Shown here piece by piece: positions 16,810 through 26,657 of a stretch of DNA of 64,000 nt. The notes beneath the pieces are model-generated. The model searched no databases. It was not told the origin of the DNA and saw nothing but the letters and a program-made list of their open reading frames with translations. Location: contig NZ_JAATOO010000009.1 of assembly GCF_011806575.1 (NCBI RefSeq), forward strand, positions 147,390-211,389. The letters are read 5' to 3'. Positions within the stretch are counted from its first letter, which is position 1, and each line of letters opens with the position of its first letter. This DNA comes from Vibrio hepatarius. Its GTDB lineage: Bacteria; Pseudomonadota; Gammaproteobacteria; Enterobacterales; Vibrionaceae. The position numbers and the translations under genes are program-made.

Positions 16810-17880
16810 ATGCAAAAATGGTCAGAAGAGAAAGCGTGGCAATGGCAGAAAGAGCACGGCTGGTTGTGCGGTTTTAACTACCTACCTCGCACGGCGGTGA
16901 ACTGGAACGAGATGTGGCAAGCGGAATCGTTCGCACCAGAAGTGATGGAGCAAGAGTTAGCGTGGGCACGTGAAGTGGGGTACAACACCTTGCGCACCAA
17001 CTTGCCGTTCATCGTTTGGCAAGCCGATCGTGAAGGCCTGCATAACCGAATTCAGCGTTTCTTAGATATCTGCGAGCGCAACCAAATCAAAGTGATGATG
17101 ACGCCAATGGATGATTGCGGGTTCTCTGGCGACCACCCTTATCTTGGCGAGCAGAAAGCGCCAATCCCTGATTTACACAACAGCCAAGCAGCAGCGAGCC
17201 CTGGTCGCAATGTGGTGATGGATAAATCTCAGTGGGGTGAAGTTGAAGCGTACATCCGCGACATCGTTTCGACCTATAAAAATGACCCACGCATCGTGAT
17301 TTGGGATTTATACAACGAGCCAACCAATCGAATGATTTTCACCACCACTGGTGAAATCGCTTACGACGAACAGATGGAAGCATTCAGCCACGAGTTGATG
17401 GAAAAAGCATTTGAGTGGGCGCGTGAAGAAAGCCCAACGCAACCACTAACCGTTGGTGCATGGCACGCGCCAAGCATTCTTGACCGCAATCTGCCTATTT
17501 ATGAACACCCAACCGATCGCAAAGCGATGGAATTGTCAGACATCATCACTTTCCACGCTTATTTACCTATCGACCTTTTCCACAAAGCGGTGGAAGTGGT
17601 GGAAGCGTACAACCGCCCAATGATGTGTACCGAATGGCTTGCTCGTCACGCTGAATCTTACATGCACGAGCAGCTACCAATTTTCAAAAAAAAGAACATT
17701 GGTTGTTACCAATGGGGTTTAGTGAAAGGCAAAACACAAACCCATTTACCTTGGCCTGAGATTAAACGCAACGATGCCAATTACGCGAGTCAGTGGTTTC
17801 ACGACCTGCTTGATGAGCAAGGACGCCCATATGACCCAAGCGAAGTGCAATTAATCAAAACACTCGCAGAAGTGGATTAA
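16810..17880 (+). CDS. Cytoplasmic GH5-like (cellulase-family) glycoside hydrolase
   Basis: 356 residues from the ATG, chosen because AAGGTGAG lies just before it; a GTG at 16801 is an alternative. It is a TIM-barrel clan A glycosidase. The acid/base Glu is in WDLYNEPTN (E170) and the nucleophile Glu in MMCTEWLAR (E275). There is no signal peptide, so it should act on an oligosaccharide brought in by the GPH symporter 70 bp downstream. The substrate cannot be told from sequence. The gal neighbourhood suggests a galactose-containing or other beta-linked oligosaccharide (inference). Homologues are often labelled 1,4-beta-xylanase without proof. Confidence 0.8.
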   Translation: MQKWSEEKAWQWQKEHGWLCGFNYLPRTAVNWNEMWQAESFAPEVMEQELAWAREVGYNTLRTNLPFIVWQADREGLHNRIQRFLDICERNQIKVMMTPMDDCGFSGDHPYLGEQKAPIPDLHNSQAAASPGRNVVMDKSQWGEVEAYIRDIVSTYKNDPRIVIWDLYNEPTNRMIFTTTGEIAYDEQMEAFSHELMEKAFEWAREESPTQPLTVGAWHAPSILDRNLPIYEHPTDRKAMELSDIITFHAYLPIDLFHKAVEVVEAYNRPMMCTEWLARHAESYMHEQLPIFKKKNIGCYQWGLVKGKTQTHLPWPEIKRNDANYASQWFHDLLDEQGRPYDPSEVQLIKTLAEVD

Positions 17881-17950
17881 CTGCCTGAGAGCCGATCCAA
17901 AGTTTTGGATCGGCAGCCAATCTATAATTAACTCAATTGAGATGTGAAAT

Positions 17951-19333
17951 ATGACTACTCTACAAAACAAAATTCCAAACAAGGAGCTGATGTCTTACTT
18001 CGGCTACGGAGTAGGCCAGTGCTTTAGCTTTGGTCTAGTCGGTTCGTTTATTCTTTACTTTTATACCGACATCCTTGGTATATCACCAATTGCAGCAAGT
18101 ACGATTTTTTTGATCGCAAGGGTTTGGGATGCCGTTAATGACCCAATCATTGCAGGATACATGGATACCCTGGAATCGCGCTTCGGCAAATTCCGACCAT
18201 ACATGCTATTCACTCCGTTCTTAATTGTGTTGGTGACAATTGCCTCGTTCTACAATATCGATGCCGATACTACGACGAAAGTGATGTACGCAGGTATCAC
18301 TTACATCTTGTGGGGCACTCTGTATACGGTTTCCGACGTACCATTCTGGTCAATGTCTTCTGTGATGACAGACGAACCACAAGAGCGTGCAAAAGCGGCA
18401 ACGTGTGCGATGTTGGGCGTCAATGCGGGTATCGGTGCTACTTTGGTTATTTTTCCAAAACTGAGTGCGTACTTCGCTGATGGCCGTGCAGACCAAGGTT
18501 ATTTACCAGCCGTGATCGTGCTGATGATCGCTGGTTTACTGTTTATGCTCAATGGCTTCTACAACACCAAAGAACGTATCTCGACCGCAAACTGTGAAAA
18601 AGTCACGCTCAAGCAAACTTTCCAAGCAGTACGTAAAAACAAGCCACTGTTTTTCATTCTGGCCGCCTTCTTTATGAATGTGTTCTTTAACTTAGTGAAC
18701 GGTCTGTACATCTTCTTCTTTACCTACAACATGGGTGATGCAGGCTTGGTTTCGTTAATTGGTACCATCACTTTGGTCAGCGCCATCGCGTGTTTGGCGA
18801 CGCCAATGCTAACTAAGCGCTTTAAAAAACGTGATATTTTCATCGCACTGTGTGTATTGGAAATCATCGCCCGCGTTGGCTTCTACTTTACTGGATACTC
18901 CAACCCAACTGTCGTTATGGCTTGGTTGGCGGTCATTACCGGTATCTTTATGATGACCAACCCGCTGATCTCAGCAATGATTGCCGATACGGTTGAGTAC
19001 TCGTACTACCACTCAGGTAAACGTACTGCCGCAATTACGTTCTCGGGTCAAACCTTTACGGGTAAGTTGTCGGTCGCAGTGGCTGGTGGCCTAACTGGTA
19101 TTATCTTGACCATGATTGGTTATGTGCCAAATGCAGAGCAAACAGAAACGGCGTTGAATGGTATGTTTTTCTGTATCGCTCTACTGCCAGCACTTGGCGC
19201 GCTGATTCGAATCCTGATCATGTCTCGCTACACCTTCACGGAAGACAAACACGCTATCCTACGTGAAAAACTAAAACGTGGTGAATTTGCAGAAGGCGTT
19301 GAAGTGACCCCCGCGCAACAAGCGGTAAACTAA
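17951..19333 (+). CDS. GPH-family sugar:cation symporter
   Basis: 460 residues, 12 predicted membrane helices, of the glycoside-pentoside-hexuronide (MelB/LacS) family. It has the N-terminal GYGVGQCFSFGLVGSFILYFYTD, helix II/III WDAVNDPIIAGYMD, and the loop RFGKFRPYMLF. Later ADTVEYSYYHSGKRTAA is typical of the family. The MelB-type Asp positions in helix II are present as WDAVNDP. It is the second gene after the GH5 hydrolase and is expected to import its substrate with Na+ or H+. A strong terminator follows. Confidence 0.9.
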   Translation: MTTLQNKIPNKELMSYFGYGVGQCFSFGLVGSFILYFYTDILGISPIAASTIFLIARVWDAVNDPIIAGYMDTLESRFGKFRPYMLFTPFLIVLVTIASFYNIDADTTTKVMYAGITYILWGTLYTVSDVPFWSMSSVMTDEPQERAKAATCAMLGVNAGIGATLVIFPKLSAYFADGRADQGYLPAVIVLMIAGLLFMLNGFYNTKERISTANCEKVTLKQTFQAVRKNKPLFFILAAFFMNVFFNLVNGLYIFFFTYNMGDAGLVSLIGTITLVSAIACLATPMLTKRFKKRDIFIALCVLEIIARVGFYFTGYSNPTVVMAWLAVITGIFMMTNPLISAMIADTVEYSYYHSGKRTAAITFSGQTFTGKLSVAVAGGLTGIILTMIGYVPNAEQTETALNGMFFCIALLPALGALIRILIMSRYTFTEDKHAILREKLKRGEFAEGVEVTPAQQAVN

Positions 19334-19350
19334 TCAAAAGCTCAGAAAAT

Positions 19351-19382
19351 AAAAAGCCCGCGACGTATGTAGCGGGCTTTTT
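19351..19382. terminator. Bidirectional terminator between the symporter gene and galR
   Basis: AAAAAGCCCGC / GCGGGCTTTTT with a 10-nt loop, A-run before and T-run after. Works for both convergent genes. Confidence 0.92.
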
Positions 19383-19423
19383 GTATTAATAGTTGTGTAT
19401 TTGAGGCAAAGTTGTATTGATAG

Positions 19424-20422
19424 TTAAGCACGAGAAACGGAATGTCGGCTTATTAACGTTGGACTATAAATCGCGGTTTCATTTTCGAGTTCTTCGCCAC
19501 GAGACAAACTCAGTGCCAAACGTGCTGCTCGCTCCGCCATCATCTCAATCGGATAACGAACCGTCGTTAGGCTTGGGGTGACATAACGTGCAATTAAGCC
19601 GTCATCAAATCCGACAATCGAGACTTTCTCGGGTACATCAATTCCGTTTTGGTTTAATGTCGCCATTGCACCAGCCGCCATGTAGTCGTTATAGGCGACT
19701 ACGCCAGTTATCTCGACCGATTTCGTAAGCAGGTTAGTCATCGCGACTTCACCACCGTCACTGTTTGGTTCACCGTACTCGATGTAACTCTTCGTCAGTT
19801 CAATACCGTTGTCCAACAAAGCGGCTTGATAGCCTTGCAGACGTGCGTGGGTATCTTCAATTTGGTGAGATGAGGCAATACAAGCGATTTTGCGATGCCC
19901 TTGGCGGATCAAATGCTCCGTCGCCAAGTACGCGCCTTTTTTGTTGTCCAAGGATATGCAGCGCTCTGCAATCTGCGGAATATGACGATTGATCAGCACT
20001 AAGCCTTTGACTTCTTTCGCGTATTCAATCAGTTCTTCGTCAGGCAAGCCTTTAGAGTGGACGATGATCGCTTCGCAACGGCTGTTTATTAGTAGCTCCA
20101 GTGCCTGACGCTCGTCATCTGGATTGTGGTAACCGTTACCAATCAAAATGTGTTTGCCGTTCTCACGTGCAACGTTATCAACTGACTTTATCAAGGTGCC
20201 AAAGAAGGGGTCAGAGACATCACCGACTAAAACGCCCATTGTATTGGTACTCTGGCTGACGAGCGCGCGAGCGGCCGCATTCGGTCTGTACCCGAGCTTA
20301 CTCATTGCTTTGGTTACGGACTCAATTGAAGAGCGACTTGCTTTGGGAGATTTATTGATCACGCGAGATACTGTTGCGACAGAAACGCCTGCTTCTTTCG
20401 CAACATCCTTGATCGTTGCCAT
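19424..20422 (-). CDS. galR: Galactose operon repressor GalR
   Basis: 332 residues. The first part, MATIKDVAKEAGVSVATVS followed by RVINKSPKAS, is nearly the enterobacterial GalR/GalS helix-turn-helix. Similarity continues through VGDVSDPFFG, ILIGNGYHN, GFDDGLIARYV and LTTVRYP. The effector is expected to be galactose. Matching GalR operators occur upstream of galE (two) and in its own upstream region (20557-20572), so repression of gal and autoregulation are likely. It is separated from galETKM by the GH5/symporter unit. Confidence 0.93.
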   Translation of the reverse strand: MATIKDVAKEAGVSVATVSRVINKSPKASRSSIESVTKAMSKLGYRPNAAARALVSQSTNTMGVLVGDVSDPFFGTLIKSVDNVARENGKHILIGNGYHNPDDERQALELLINSRCEAIIVHSKGLPDEELIEYAKEVKGLVLINRHIPQIAERCISLDNKKGAYLATEHLIRQGHRKIACIASSHQIEDTHARLQGYQAALLDNGIELTKSYIEYGEPNSDGGEVAMTNLLTKSVEITGVVAYNDYMAAGAMATLNQNGIDVPEKVSIVGFDDGLIARYVTPSLTTVRYPIEMMAERAARLALSLSRGEELENETAIYSPTLISRHSVSRA

Positions 20423-20556
20423 TTTGAACCTTCACTGACTCGATTTATCAACTTAATAATGTATTAAACCTTGTTTATGTAATGAGTGCAATTGAACGCA
20501 TCACTTGCTCTCCAAAGTTAGATATTTACCACTTGTTTTTAATAGGATTAATGGTG

Positions 20557-20572
20557 GTGTAAACGTTTACTT
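20557..20572. promoter_or_regulatory. GalR-type operator, probable galR autoregulation
   Basis: GTGTAAACGTTTACTT contains the perfect palindrome GTAAACGTTTAC and fits GTGKAANCGNTTNCAC except the last two bases. It lies about 135 bp upstream of galR. Confidence 0.65.
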
Positions 20573-20720
20573 TTAGTGACGTGTTATGTGGGATTTAGCG
20601 ATGGAAACTATCACTTATTTCGGCTTTGGCAAACTTGGGACTCGTACTGGGAAAATGACTAAGGTGATTAGCTAACCGACGCATCAGCGAACAAATTACG
20701 GCGATTATCTGAATGCTATT

Positions 20721-20736
20721 TGTGAGTCTTATCTCT
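20721..20736. promoter_or_regulatory. Possible CRP site
   Basis: TGTGAGTCTTATCTCT keeps the strong TGTGA half and TC-C of the TCACA half of the CRP consensus with the correct 6-bp spacer. It is about 115 bp before the nucleotidase start. Weak by sequence alone. Confidence 0.35.
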
Positions 20737-20851
20737 CAAATATATGCAACATCATGTTAATGGGTTGTTTAAAGAGGAACTCGATCACAAATAGAGCTTT
20801 AATTCTAAAATGGTATTCATTCGATTTACCTACAACAGAATGAATAACAAT

Positions 20852-22756
20852 ATGAAAAAGAACCTCCTCTCTAGCGCAATCCTACTATCACTAGCGCTGC
20901 CTACATGGGCGGCTGACGGTGATATTCATCAAGTCACCGTACTGGGTACCTCAGACCTACACGGGCATTTTATGCCTTGGGACTACGCAGCTGACAAGCT
21001 CAATATGCGTGGTAGCCTGAGCCAGATAGCCACCAAAGTACAAGAAATCCGTCAGCAACAACCGAATACTATCTTGGTAGACGCAGGCGACACCATTCAG
21101 GGCAATTTCGTTGAGACATTTAAGGACGAGCCTGTAGATCCAATGATGCTTGGCTTTAATCAAATGAAATACGATGTTTGGGTGCTGGGTAACCATGAGT
21201 TCGATTTCGGCTTGAATGTCTTAAACCGTTCTCTTAGCCAGTTTAAAGGCCAGTCGTTAGGTGGCAACATCAAACGCCCAGATGGCAATCCTTTCTTACC
21301 GGGTTATACCGTACTCGAGAGAAATGGCATTAAGATTGGTGTGATTGGTATGGATACACCAATGACGCAAGTTTTTGCAGAAGGTACTAATCGTCTCGAA
21401 GGGGTTACTTTTACCAATCCAACCCTAGAAGTGAAAAAGCTGATTACCGAGATTGATGATAAAGTCGATGCGATTGTGCTTGTCGCTCATATGGGATTAG
21501 ATAACGAGAATGACATTGCGGATACTGGCGTGAGTGACATCGCCAACTCAAACCCAGAGTTAGATGCAATTGTTGCGGGTCACATGCATACTCGCATTGA
21601 TAAAGCGGTGATCAACGGTGTTATCGTGACCGAACCGGATAAATACGGTCGTGCGCTATCAAGAATTGACCTCCAATTCGAGGAACGCGATGGCAAGTTC
21701 ACCCTCATCAACAAAGACAGCTTTACCTATAAGATAAATGGCATTGACTCTGATAAGACGATGGAAAGCCTCTATCAGCCGTATCACAAGCGTTTACGTG
21801 ACATGGCCAACCGCGAAGTGGCTGAGTTAAAAGGCGTCGACCTCGTTCCTGAAAATGAAATTCGCGGCATTCCACAAGTCCACATTCAAGACACTGGCAT
21901 CAGTGCGCTGTTCCAAGAAGCGAGCTTCTATTATGCGCCGAAAGCGAACGTTATCGCTCTGCAAATCGACAATGACAACGCCGAGTTGGACGTTGGCCCG
22001 ATTAAAGCAAAAGACATTGCCTACAATTATCAATATGCGGGTGGTGAAATCACGGTTTACCAGATGACAGGCAAAGAGCTGAAAACTTATATGGAGTGGT
22101 CGGCTGGCTATTTTAACTCTGTAAAACCAGGCGATGTCACATACAGCTTTGATCCTGAAAGACGCGCGTCAAAATACTCGACCAATGACTTCTTTGCTGG
22201 CGCCACTTACACCATCGATCTGACGCAACCGAAAGGAAAGCGAATCACTGATCTCAAATTTGCTGACGGAACACCGGTGCAAGATGACAGTGAAATCCGC
22301 ATTGGCATGAACAGCTACCGAATGGGTCACTTAACCAAAAAAGGTGGTGTGTTAGAAGGGCGCAACTTCCCAGTCCTATTTGATACCGAAGCGGAATACG
22401 GTGAAGAGCAGGGCACCATTCGCAACTTAACCATCCGTTATTTAACTGAGGTGAAAGACGGTGTCTATATTGGTAAACCTATGCAGCGCTGGCAGCTTAA
22501 AGGACTAGAAGACAATTATGCTAAGCAGCGTGATGTGGTTAAGCAGTTGATCAACGACGGCAAGTTTGATGTACCAAGCAGTGCAGATGGGCGCTACAGT
22601 AACATTGGGTCGATTAATGTTAAGCCGCTGTTGTTTGCTTCAGATAAAGACAAGCAGCAAGCGATCGCGCTTCGCAATGAAAAGCTAAAGGACGCGAGTG
22701 ATGCAGAGAAAGTGACACTAGAGCGCGAGTTAATTCTAATCGACGCACTGAACTGA
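20852..22756 (+). CDS. Periplasmic 5'-nucleotidase / cyclic-nucleotide phosphodiesterase family enzyme
   Basis: 634 residues from the ATG that begins a clean signal peptide (MKKNLLSSAILLSLALPTWA). In-frame ATGs at 20840 and 20810 are possible but none has a clear ribosome site. The metallophosphoesterase domain (about 20-330) carries all metal ligands: TSDLHGH, DAGDTIQGN, GNHEFDFG and GHMHTRID. A 5'-nucleotidase C-terminal domain follows (about 345-560), with IGMNSYRMGH near its substrate site. It should release phosphate from extracellular nucleotides for scavenging. The sequence differs from E. coli CpdB, so the exact substrate is left open. Confidence 0.85.
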   Translation: MKKNLLSSAILLSLALPTWAADGDIHQVTVLGTSDLHGHFMPWDYAADKLNMRGSLSQIATKVQEIRQQQPNTILVDAGDTIQGNFVETFKDEPVDPMMLGFNQMKYDVWVLGNHEFDFGLNVLNRSLSQFKGQSLGGNIKRPDGNPFLPGYTVLERNGIKIGVIGMDTPMTQVFAEGTNRLEGVTFTNPTLEVKKLITEIDDKVDAIVLVAHMGLDNENDIADTGVSDIANSNPELDAIVAGHMHTRIDKAVINGVIVTEPDKYGRALSRIDLQFEERDGKFTLINKDSFTYKINGIDSDKTMESLYQPYHKRLRDMANREVAELKGVDLVPENEIRGIPQVHIQDTGISALFQEASFYYAPKANVIALQIDNDNAELDVGPIKAKDIAYNYQYAGGEITVYQMTGKELKTYMEWSAGYFNSVKPGDVTYSFDPERRASKYSTNDFFAGATYTIDLTQPKGKRITDLKFADGTPVQDDSEIRIGMNSYRMGHLTKKGGVLEGRNFPVLFDTEAEYGEEQGTIRNLTIRYLTEVKDGVYIGKPMQRWQLKGLEDNYAKQRDVVKQLINDGKFDVPSSADGRYSNIGSINVKPLLFASDKDKQQAIALRNEKLKDASDAEKVTLERELILIDALN

Positions 22757-22783
22757 TTTTTCTGCTTATTCTCTATCAAACGT

Positions 22784-22811
22784 AAAAGGCTTGGATCATT
22801 CCAAGCCTTTT
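22784..22811. terminator. Bidirectional terminator
   Basis: AAAAGGCTTGG / CCAAGCCTTTT with a 6-nt loop between the nucleotidase gene and the convergent DJ-1/PfpI gene. Confidence 0.92.
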
Positions 22812-22829
22812 CTGTTAGTGCGGATATAA

Positions 22830-23501
22830 CTATGACAGCAAATCTACCAGTGCTTTACCAACGCCGTGAGCACTTGCTGGGTTTTGACCAGTAATAACGC
22901 GCTCGTCAACAATCACAAACTCTTGCCATGGCTGAACTTTGTTATAGCGAGCCGCGCTACGCGTTAGCGACTCTTCTAGCAAAAACGGAATGTCGTTGAT
23001 GGTGTTAAAATCAATTTCTTCTTCGCGGGTAAAGCCTGTCACCGACTTAGAAGCCAACAGTTTCTCTCCATTGCTTAGCGTGATGGGTAGCAACGCACCA
23101 GGACCATGGCAGACTGCCGCAATCACACCGCCGTTTTCGTAATGCTTAGCGGCGATACGAGCAAACTCTTCATTGCTCGACAAATCTGACAGCAAGCCGA
23201 AGCCGCCTGGATAGAAAATCGCATCATAATCTTCGCCATTAACCTGCGAAACAGGAATCGTGTTGTTGACACGGTTTAAGAAATCATCGTTTGTCAAAAT
23301 GCTCGCGTTGACGGCATCTCCCTCAATGTCTGTGCCGTACAGTGGAGCTTTACCACCTTGGATAGAGGCGATGTCATACTCAAAGCCTGCAGCAAGAAGC
23401 TCGTTGAGCGCATGGGTAAGTTCTGGTGCGTAAGTCCCGTTCGCTTGATCGGTATCGCCAAGAGTCGCGTGGTTAGTCACCGGGATTAGTACTCGTTTCA
23501 T
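22830..23501 (-). CDS. DJ-1/PfpI family protein (Hsp31-like, glutamine-amidotransferase fold)
   Basis: 223 residues starting MKRVLIPVTNHA, chosen because AAGGA lies seven bases before this ATG; an upstream ATG in frame is less likely. The nucleophile-elbow cysteine is in AAVCHGPGALL, and YPGGFG precedes it as in class I amidotransferase-like folds. Members act as deglycase/glyoxalase-like enzymes, chaperones or proteases; which applies here cannot be told. It is divergent from a LysR regulator 119 bp away, the probable controller. Confidence 0.85.
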   Translation of the reverse strand: MKRVLIPVTNHATLGDTDQANGTYAPELTHALNELLAAGFEYDIASIQGGKAPLYGTDIEGDAVNASILTNDDFLNRVNNTIPVSQVNGEDYDAIFYPGGFGLLSDLSSNEEFARIAAKHYENGGVIAAVCHGPGALLPITLSNGEKLLASKSVTGFTREEEIDFNTINDIPFLLEESLTRSAARYNKVQPWQEFVIVDERVITGQNPASAHGVGKALVDLLS

Positions 23502-23620
23502 AACGCTTTCCTTTTTGTTCTGACTTGTCTTTGTTGTATGCATCAATACTAAACTTAAACTAAATGAGTGATAATACGGCTTATACGCAAAACATTATTG
23601 CTATTTAGCAAAGGTGAGGC

Positions 23621-24505
23621 ATGGACAGTTTTGAAGGTATCAATGAGTTTGTTGCTGTCGCAGAAAGTCACGGATTTTCTGCCGCGGCGAAGCAACTTGG
23701 GTGCAGTACCAGTCACGTTAGTCGTCAAATATCACGGCTAGAAGATAGAGTCGGCGTCGCGTTATTTGCCCGTTCGACGCGTATGGTCACCTTGACAGAA
23801 GCAGGTCAAGCGTACTACCAACACTGCAAGGATTTAGTAGTAGGGCTTCAACAAGCTAACGAGCAGATCACATCACAACAAACCCAGCTAAGCGGCACGT
23901 TGCGCGTCAGTGCGGCCGGTGCGTTTGCCGAGAACTATGTCGCGCCCGCTCTAATGGAGTTTTGCAAAGCACACCCAAACCTCAGTGTGGAAATGAACTT
24001 CAATACGCGAATGGTTAACTTCATTGAAGACGGCATTGATTTCGCGATTCGCTACGGACGACTCAACGACTCTGGTCTGATCGCGAGAAAGCTGGTGGAT
24101 AGACCAATGGCAGCGGCGGCCAGTCAGGGTTACATTGAACAGTTTGGTCTCCCAACACATCCAGAACAACTGAAACATCATAGCTGTATTATCGCGAACA
24201 ATGATCATTGGTTGTTTGAAAAAGACGGCATGCCGCTAAACGAGGTGCGAGTTCACGGGCGCTGGCGTAGCAATAGCTCAAGCGCGGTGATTAAAGCGTG
24301 TGAAGAGGGGCTTGGCATTGCTTATCAGCCCAAAAGCAGTTACAACGGCGCGCTGAATGATGGTCGACTCGTTCCTGTGCTAGAGGACTATTGGGGAAGT
24401 GGCACTAGCAGTTGGATTGTTTACCAAAACCGACGATTTTTGCCTTTACGAGTTAGGCTCGCGATTGACTTCTTAGTTGCCCATTTTTCTGATTGGAGCG
24501 AATAG
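23621..24505 (+). CDS. LysR-family regulator divergent from the DJ-1/PfpI gene
   Basis: 294 residues. Winged helix-turn-helix at about 5-65 (EGINEFVAVAESHGFSAAAK, then LGCSTSHVSRQISRLE). The substrate-binding domain covers about 90-290. It is typical of the CrgA-like subgroup, with FAIRYGRLNDSGLIARKL. The 119-bp intergenic region with the divergent DJ-1/PfpI gene suggests it controls that gene and itself. Ligand unknown. Confidence 0.9.
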   Translation: MDSFEGINEFVAVAESHGFSAAAKQLGCSTSHVSRQISRLEDRVGVALFARSTRMVTLTEAGQAYYQHCKDLVVGLQQANEQITSQQTQLSGTLRVSAAGAFAENYVAPALMEFCKAHPNLSVEMNFNTRMVNFIEDGIDFAIRYGRLNDSGLIARKLVDRPMAAAASQGYIEQFGLPTHPEQLKHHSCIIANNDHWLFEKDGMPLNEVRVHGRWRSNSSSAVIKACEEGLGIAYQPKSSYNGALNDGRLVPVLEDYWGSGTSSWIVYQNRRFLPLRVRLAIDFLVAHFSDWSE

Positions 24506-24720
24506 CAGAGATTGCGAGTTACTGTTTTAGGTTAGGTTCCGTCTAGACAGAGTTTGTGGAAGTATCAAATTTGACCATAGTTGTAATGATAAAATCGCAA
24601 ACTAGTGATTAAAATTTCAAAGCGAGTAACCGCTTCGCTAATGTAATACCGATAAATAAAAATACTTGTATTAGATTCAATAGATACATGCTCTCAACTA
24701 AATAACTTGCGAGATACAAA

Positions 24721-26526
24721 ATGCATGAGGAAATGATTGGCTTAACTTTGGCCGCGCTTGGTGTGGTCGGCTTAATGTGCCAATGGTTGGCTTGGAGATT
24801 AAAACTTCCAGCCATTTTATTGTTATTGATTGCTGGTTTGGCGATCGGACCATTTACTGGCCTGTTTGAACCTAACGCGCTGTTTGGTGAACTACTGTTT
24901 CCTCTCATTTCGTTAGCGGTCGCGGTGATCCTGTTCGAAGGCAGTTTGACCCTCAACTTTAAAGAGATCAAAGAAGTCAGCAGAACAGTACAAAGTATTG
25001 TCACGCTAGGTGCACTCGTGACTTGGGTGATCACCAGTTGTGCGACTCATTATATTCTCGGCTTTGATTGGCCACTGGCTTGGCTATTCGGCAGTATGAC
25101 GGTCGTGACTGGCCCAACCGTGATTGTGCCTTTGCTGCGCACTGTTCGACCTAAAGCAAAACTCGCCAATATACTGCGCTGGGAAGGGATCTTGATTGAC
25201 CCAATTGGCGCGCTGTTTGTCGTCATCGTGTATGAGTTCATTGTCTCGAACAGCAAAGCGCACAGCTTTGAAGTATTCGGCATTATCATCGTCGTCGGTT
25301 TCTTGATTGGCGCAGCCGCAGGACAGTTTATTGCTGTGGTATTACGCCGCCAAATGTTGCCAGAGTACCTGCAGCCCTTTGCGGTGTTGGCAGTAGTACT
25401 TGGCGTATTTGCTGGCTCGAACGCGATTGAATCTGAAGCGGGACTTTTGGCAGTTACTGTAATGGGTATGTGGCTTGCTAACGCCAAAGAGGTTGATATT
25501 AAACATATTCTCCACTTCAAAGAGAACCTGACGATCTTGCTGATCTCAGGCTTGTTCTTACTGCTTGCATCTCGTATCACGGTAGATGATTTCCACGCAC
25601 TAGGATGGGGCGCTGCGCTGCTGTTTGTCGTGATTCAAATGATTGCGCGTCCGGCGTCGATCTTTATTTCTACTTTACGCAGCAACTTGAGCTTTAAGGA
25701 AAAAGCGTTTCTCGCCTGGGTGGCACCTCGCGGCATTGTTGCGGCGGCGATTTCATCACTGTTTGCCATTAAGCTCACCCAAGCCAACGTAGAAGGGGCG
25801 CAGTTGCTGGTTCCTCTGACGTTCATGGTGATCATCGGCACTGTTGTATTGCAGAGTATTTCCGCCAGACCAATCGCGTTGATGTTGGATGTGGCTGAGC
25901 CATCACCACGCGGTGTGATGATTGTCGGTGCAAACGATGTGGCGCGCGCCGTCGGATTAGCGATAAAGAAATACGACTGCCGTGTTGTGGTCACAGACTC
26001 GAACTGGGATTACATCAAACAAGCAAGGATGTCTGGGCTAGAAACCTATTACGGCAATCCGATGTCGAGTCACGCAGACGAGTATCTGGATTTAATTGGT
26101 ATTGGTAAGGTGATGGCGATGACGCCAGATAAGCATTTAAACGTCACCGCGGGGATGCGTTTTATTAACGAGTTTGGCGAGCAAAACGTATACAGCTTAA
26201 ACGGCAATACAAGCGGTGGTGATAAGCATATTACGGCGGAAGAGCATCACGGAAAAATCCTGTTCTCAGAGCCAGTAAGCTACAAAAAGCTAGCAAGTCT
26301 AATCAACCAAGGCGCAGAAGTTAAGCATACCAAAATTAGCGAAGCATTCAGTTTTGAAGACTATCAAAACCAATACAAAAGCGCGTTACTGCTGCCGCTG
26401 TTTATTGTCGATGCGCGCAATAAAGTTCGCATCTTCAGTACTTCAAACCAGCCAGAAATTACGGCGGGCTCAACGGTGGTTGCATTGGTGAAAGAGAACG
26501 AGAGCAAAGAAAGCGCGGCCAGTTAA
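24721..26526 (+). CDS. Cation/proton antiporter with TrkA-N regulatory domain
   Basis: 601 residues. The N-terminal 390 or so residues hold about 12 membrane helices of the CPA1/NhaP type. The core is MTVVTGPTVIVPLLR, and the following helix has EGILIDPIGAL, supplying the acidic transport residue. The cytoplasmic C-terminal part (about 395-595) begins with an NAD-binding Rossmann motif MIVGANDVARAVG (TrkA-N). A TrkA-C-like segment follows. Probably exchanges Na+ or K+ for H+ in pH or salt homeostasis; ion specificity is not predictable. Monocistronic, with a terminator about 40 bp after the stop. Confidence 0.88.
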   Translation: MHEEMIGLTLAALGVVGLMCQWLAWRLKLPAILLLLIAGLAIGPFTGLFEPNALFGELLFPLISLAVAVILFEGSLTLNFKEIKEVSRTVQSIVTLGALVTWVITSCATHYILGFDWPLAWLFGSMTVVTGPTVIVPLLRTVRPKAKLANILRWEGILIDPIGALFVVIVYEFIVSNSKAHSFEVFGIIIVVGFLIGAAAGQFIAVVLRRQMLPEYLQPFAVLAVVLGVFAGSNAIESEAGLLAVTVMGMWLANAKEVDIKHILHFKENLTILLISGLFLLLASRITVDDFHALGWGAALLFVVIQMIARPASIFISTLRSNLSFKEKAFLAWVAPRGIVAAAISSLFAIKLTQANVEGAQLLVPLTFMVIIGTVVLQSISARPIALMLDVAEPSPRGVMIVGANDVARAVGLAIKKYDCRVVVTDSNWDYIKQARMSGLETYYGNPMSSHADEYLDLIGIGKVMAMTPDKHLNVTAGMRFINEFGEQNVYSLNGNTSGGDKHITAEEHHGKILFSEPVSYKKLASLINQGAEVKHTKISEAFSFEDYQNQYKSALLLPLFIVDARNKVRIFSTSNQPEITAGSTVVALVKENESKESAAS

Positions 26527-26567
26527 GGTAAGCAAATAAAGGTATTGGTTCGCCTAATATAGCGTTC

Positions 26568-26594
26568 AAAAGGCTTGGAGTGTCCAAGCCTTTT
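26568..26594. terminator. Terminator after the antiporter gene
   Basis: AAAAGGCTTGGA / TCCAAGCCTTTT with a 3-nt loop, nearly the same stem as the terminator at 22784. Confidence 0.92.
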
Positions 26595-26657
26595 CTGTAT
26601 CCAAAGCGCTAAGTTGTATAAGCTTAAATCAGGAATACTTTTACGAGCAATTGAGTG

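Larger units (their letters stand above)
20423..20851. other. Divergent regulatory region of galR and the nucleotidase gene
   Basis: About 430 bp with no credible gene. It holds a GalR-type operator near the galR side and a CRP-like half-palindromic site at 20721-20736 nearer the nucleotidase gene. Confidence 0.55.
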
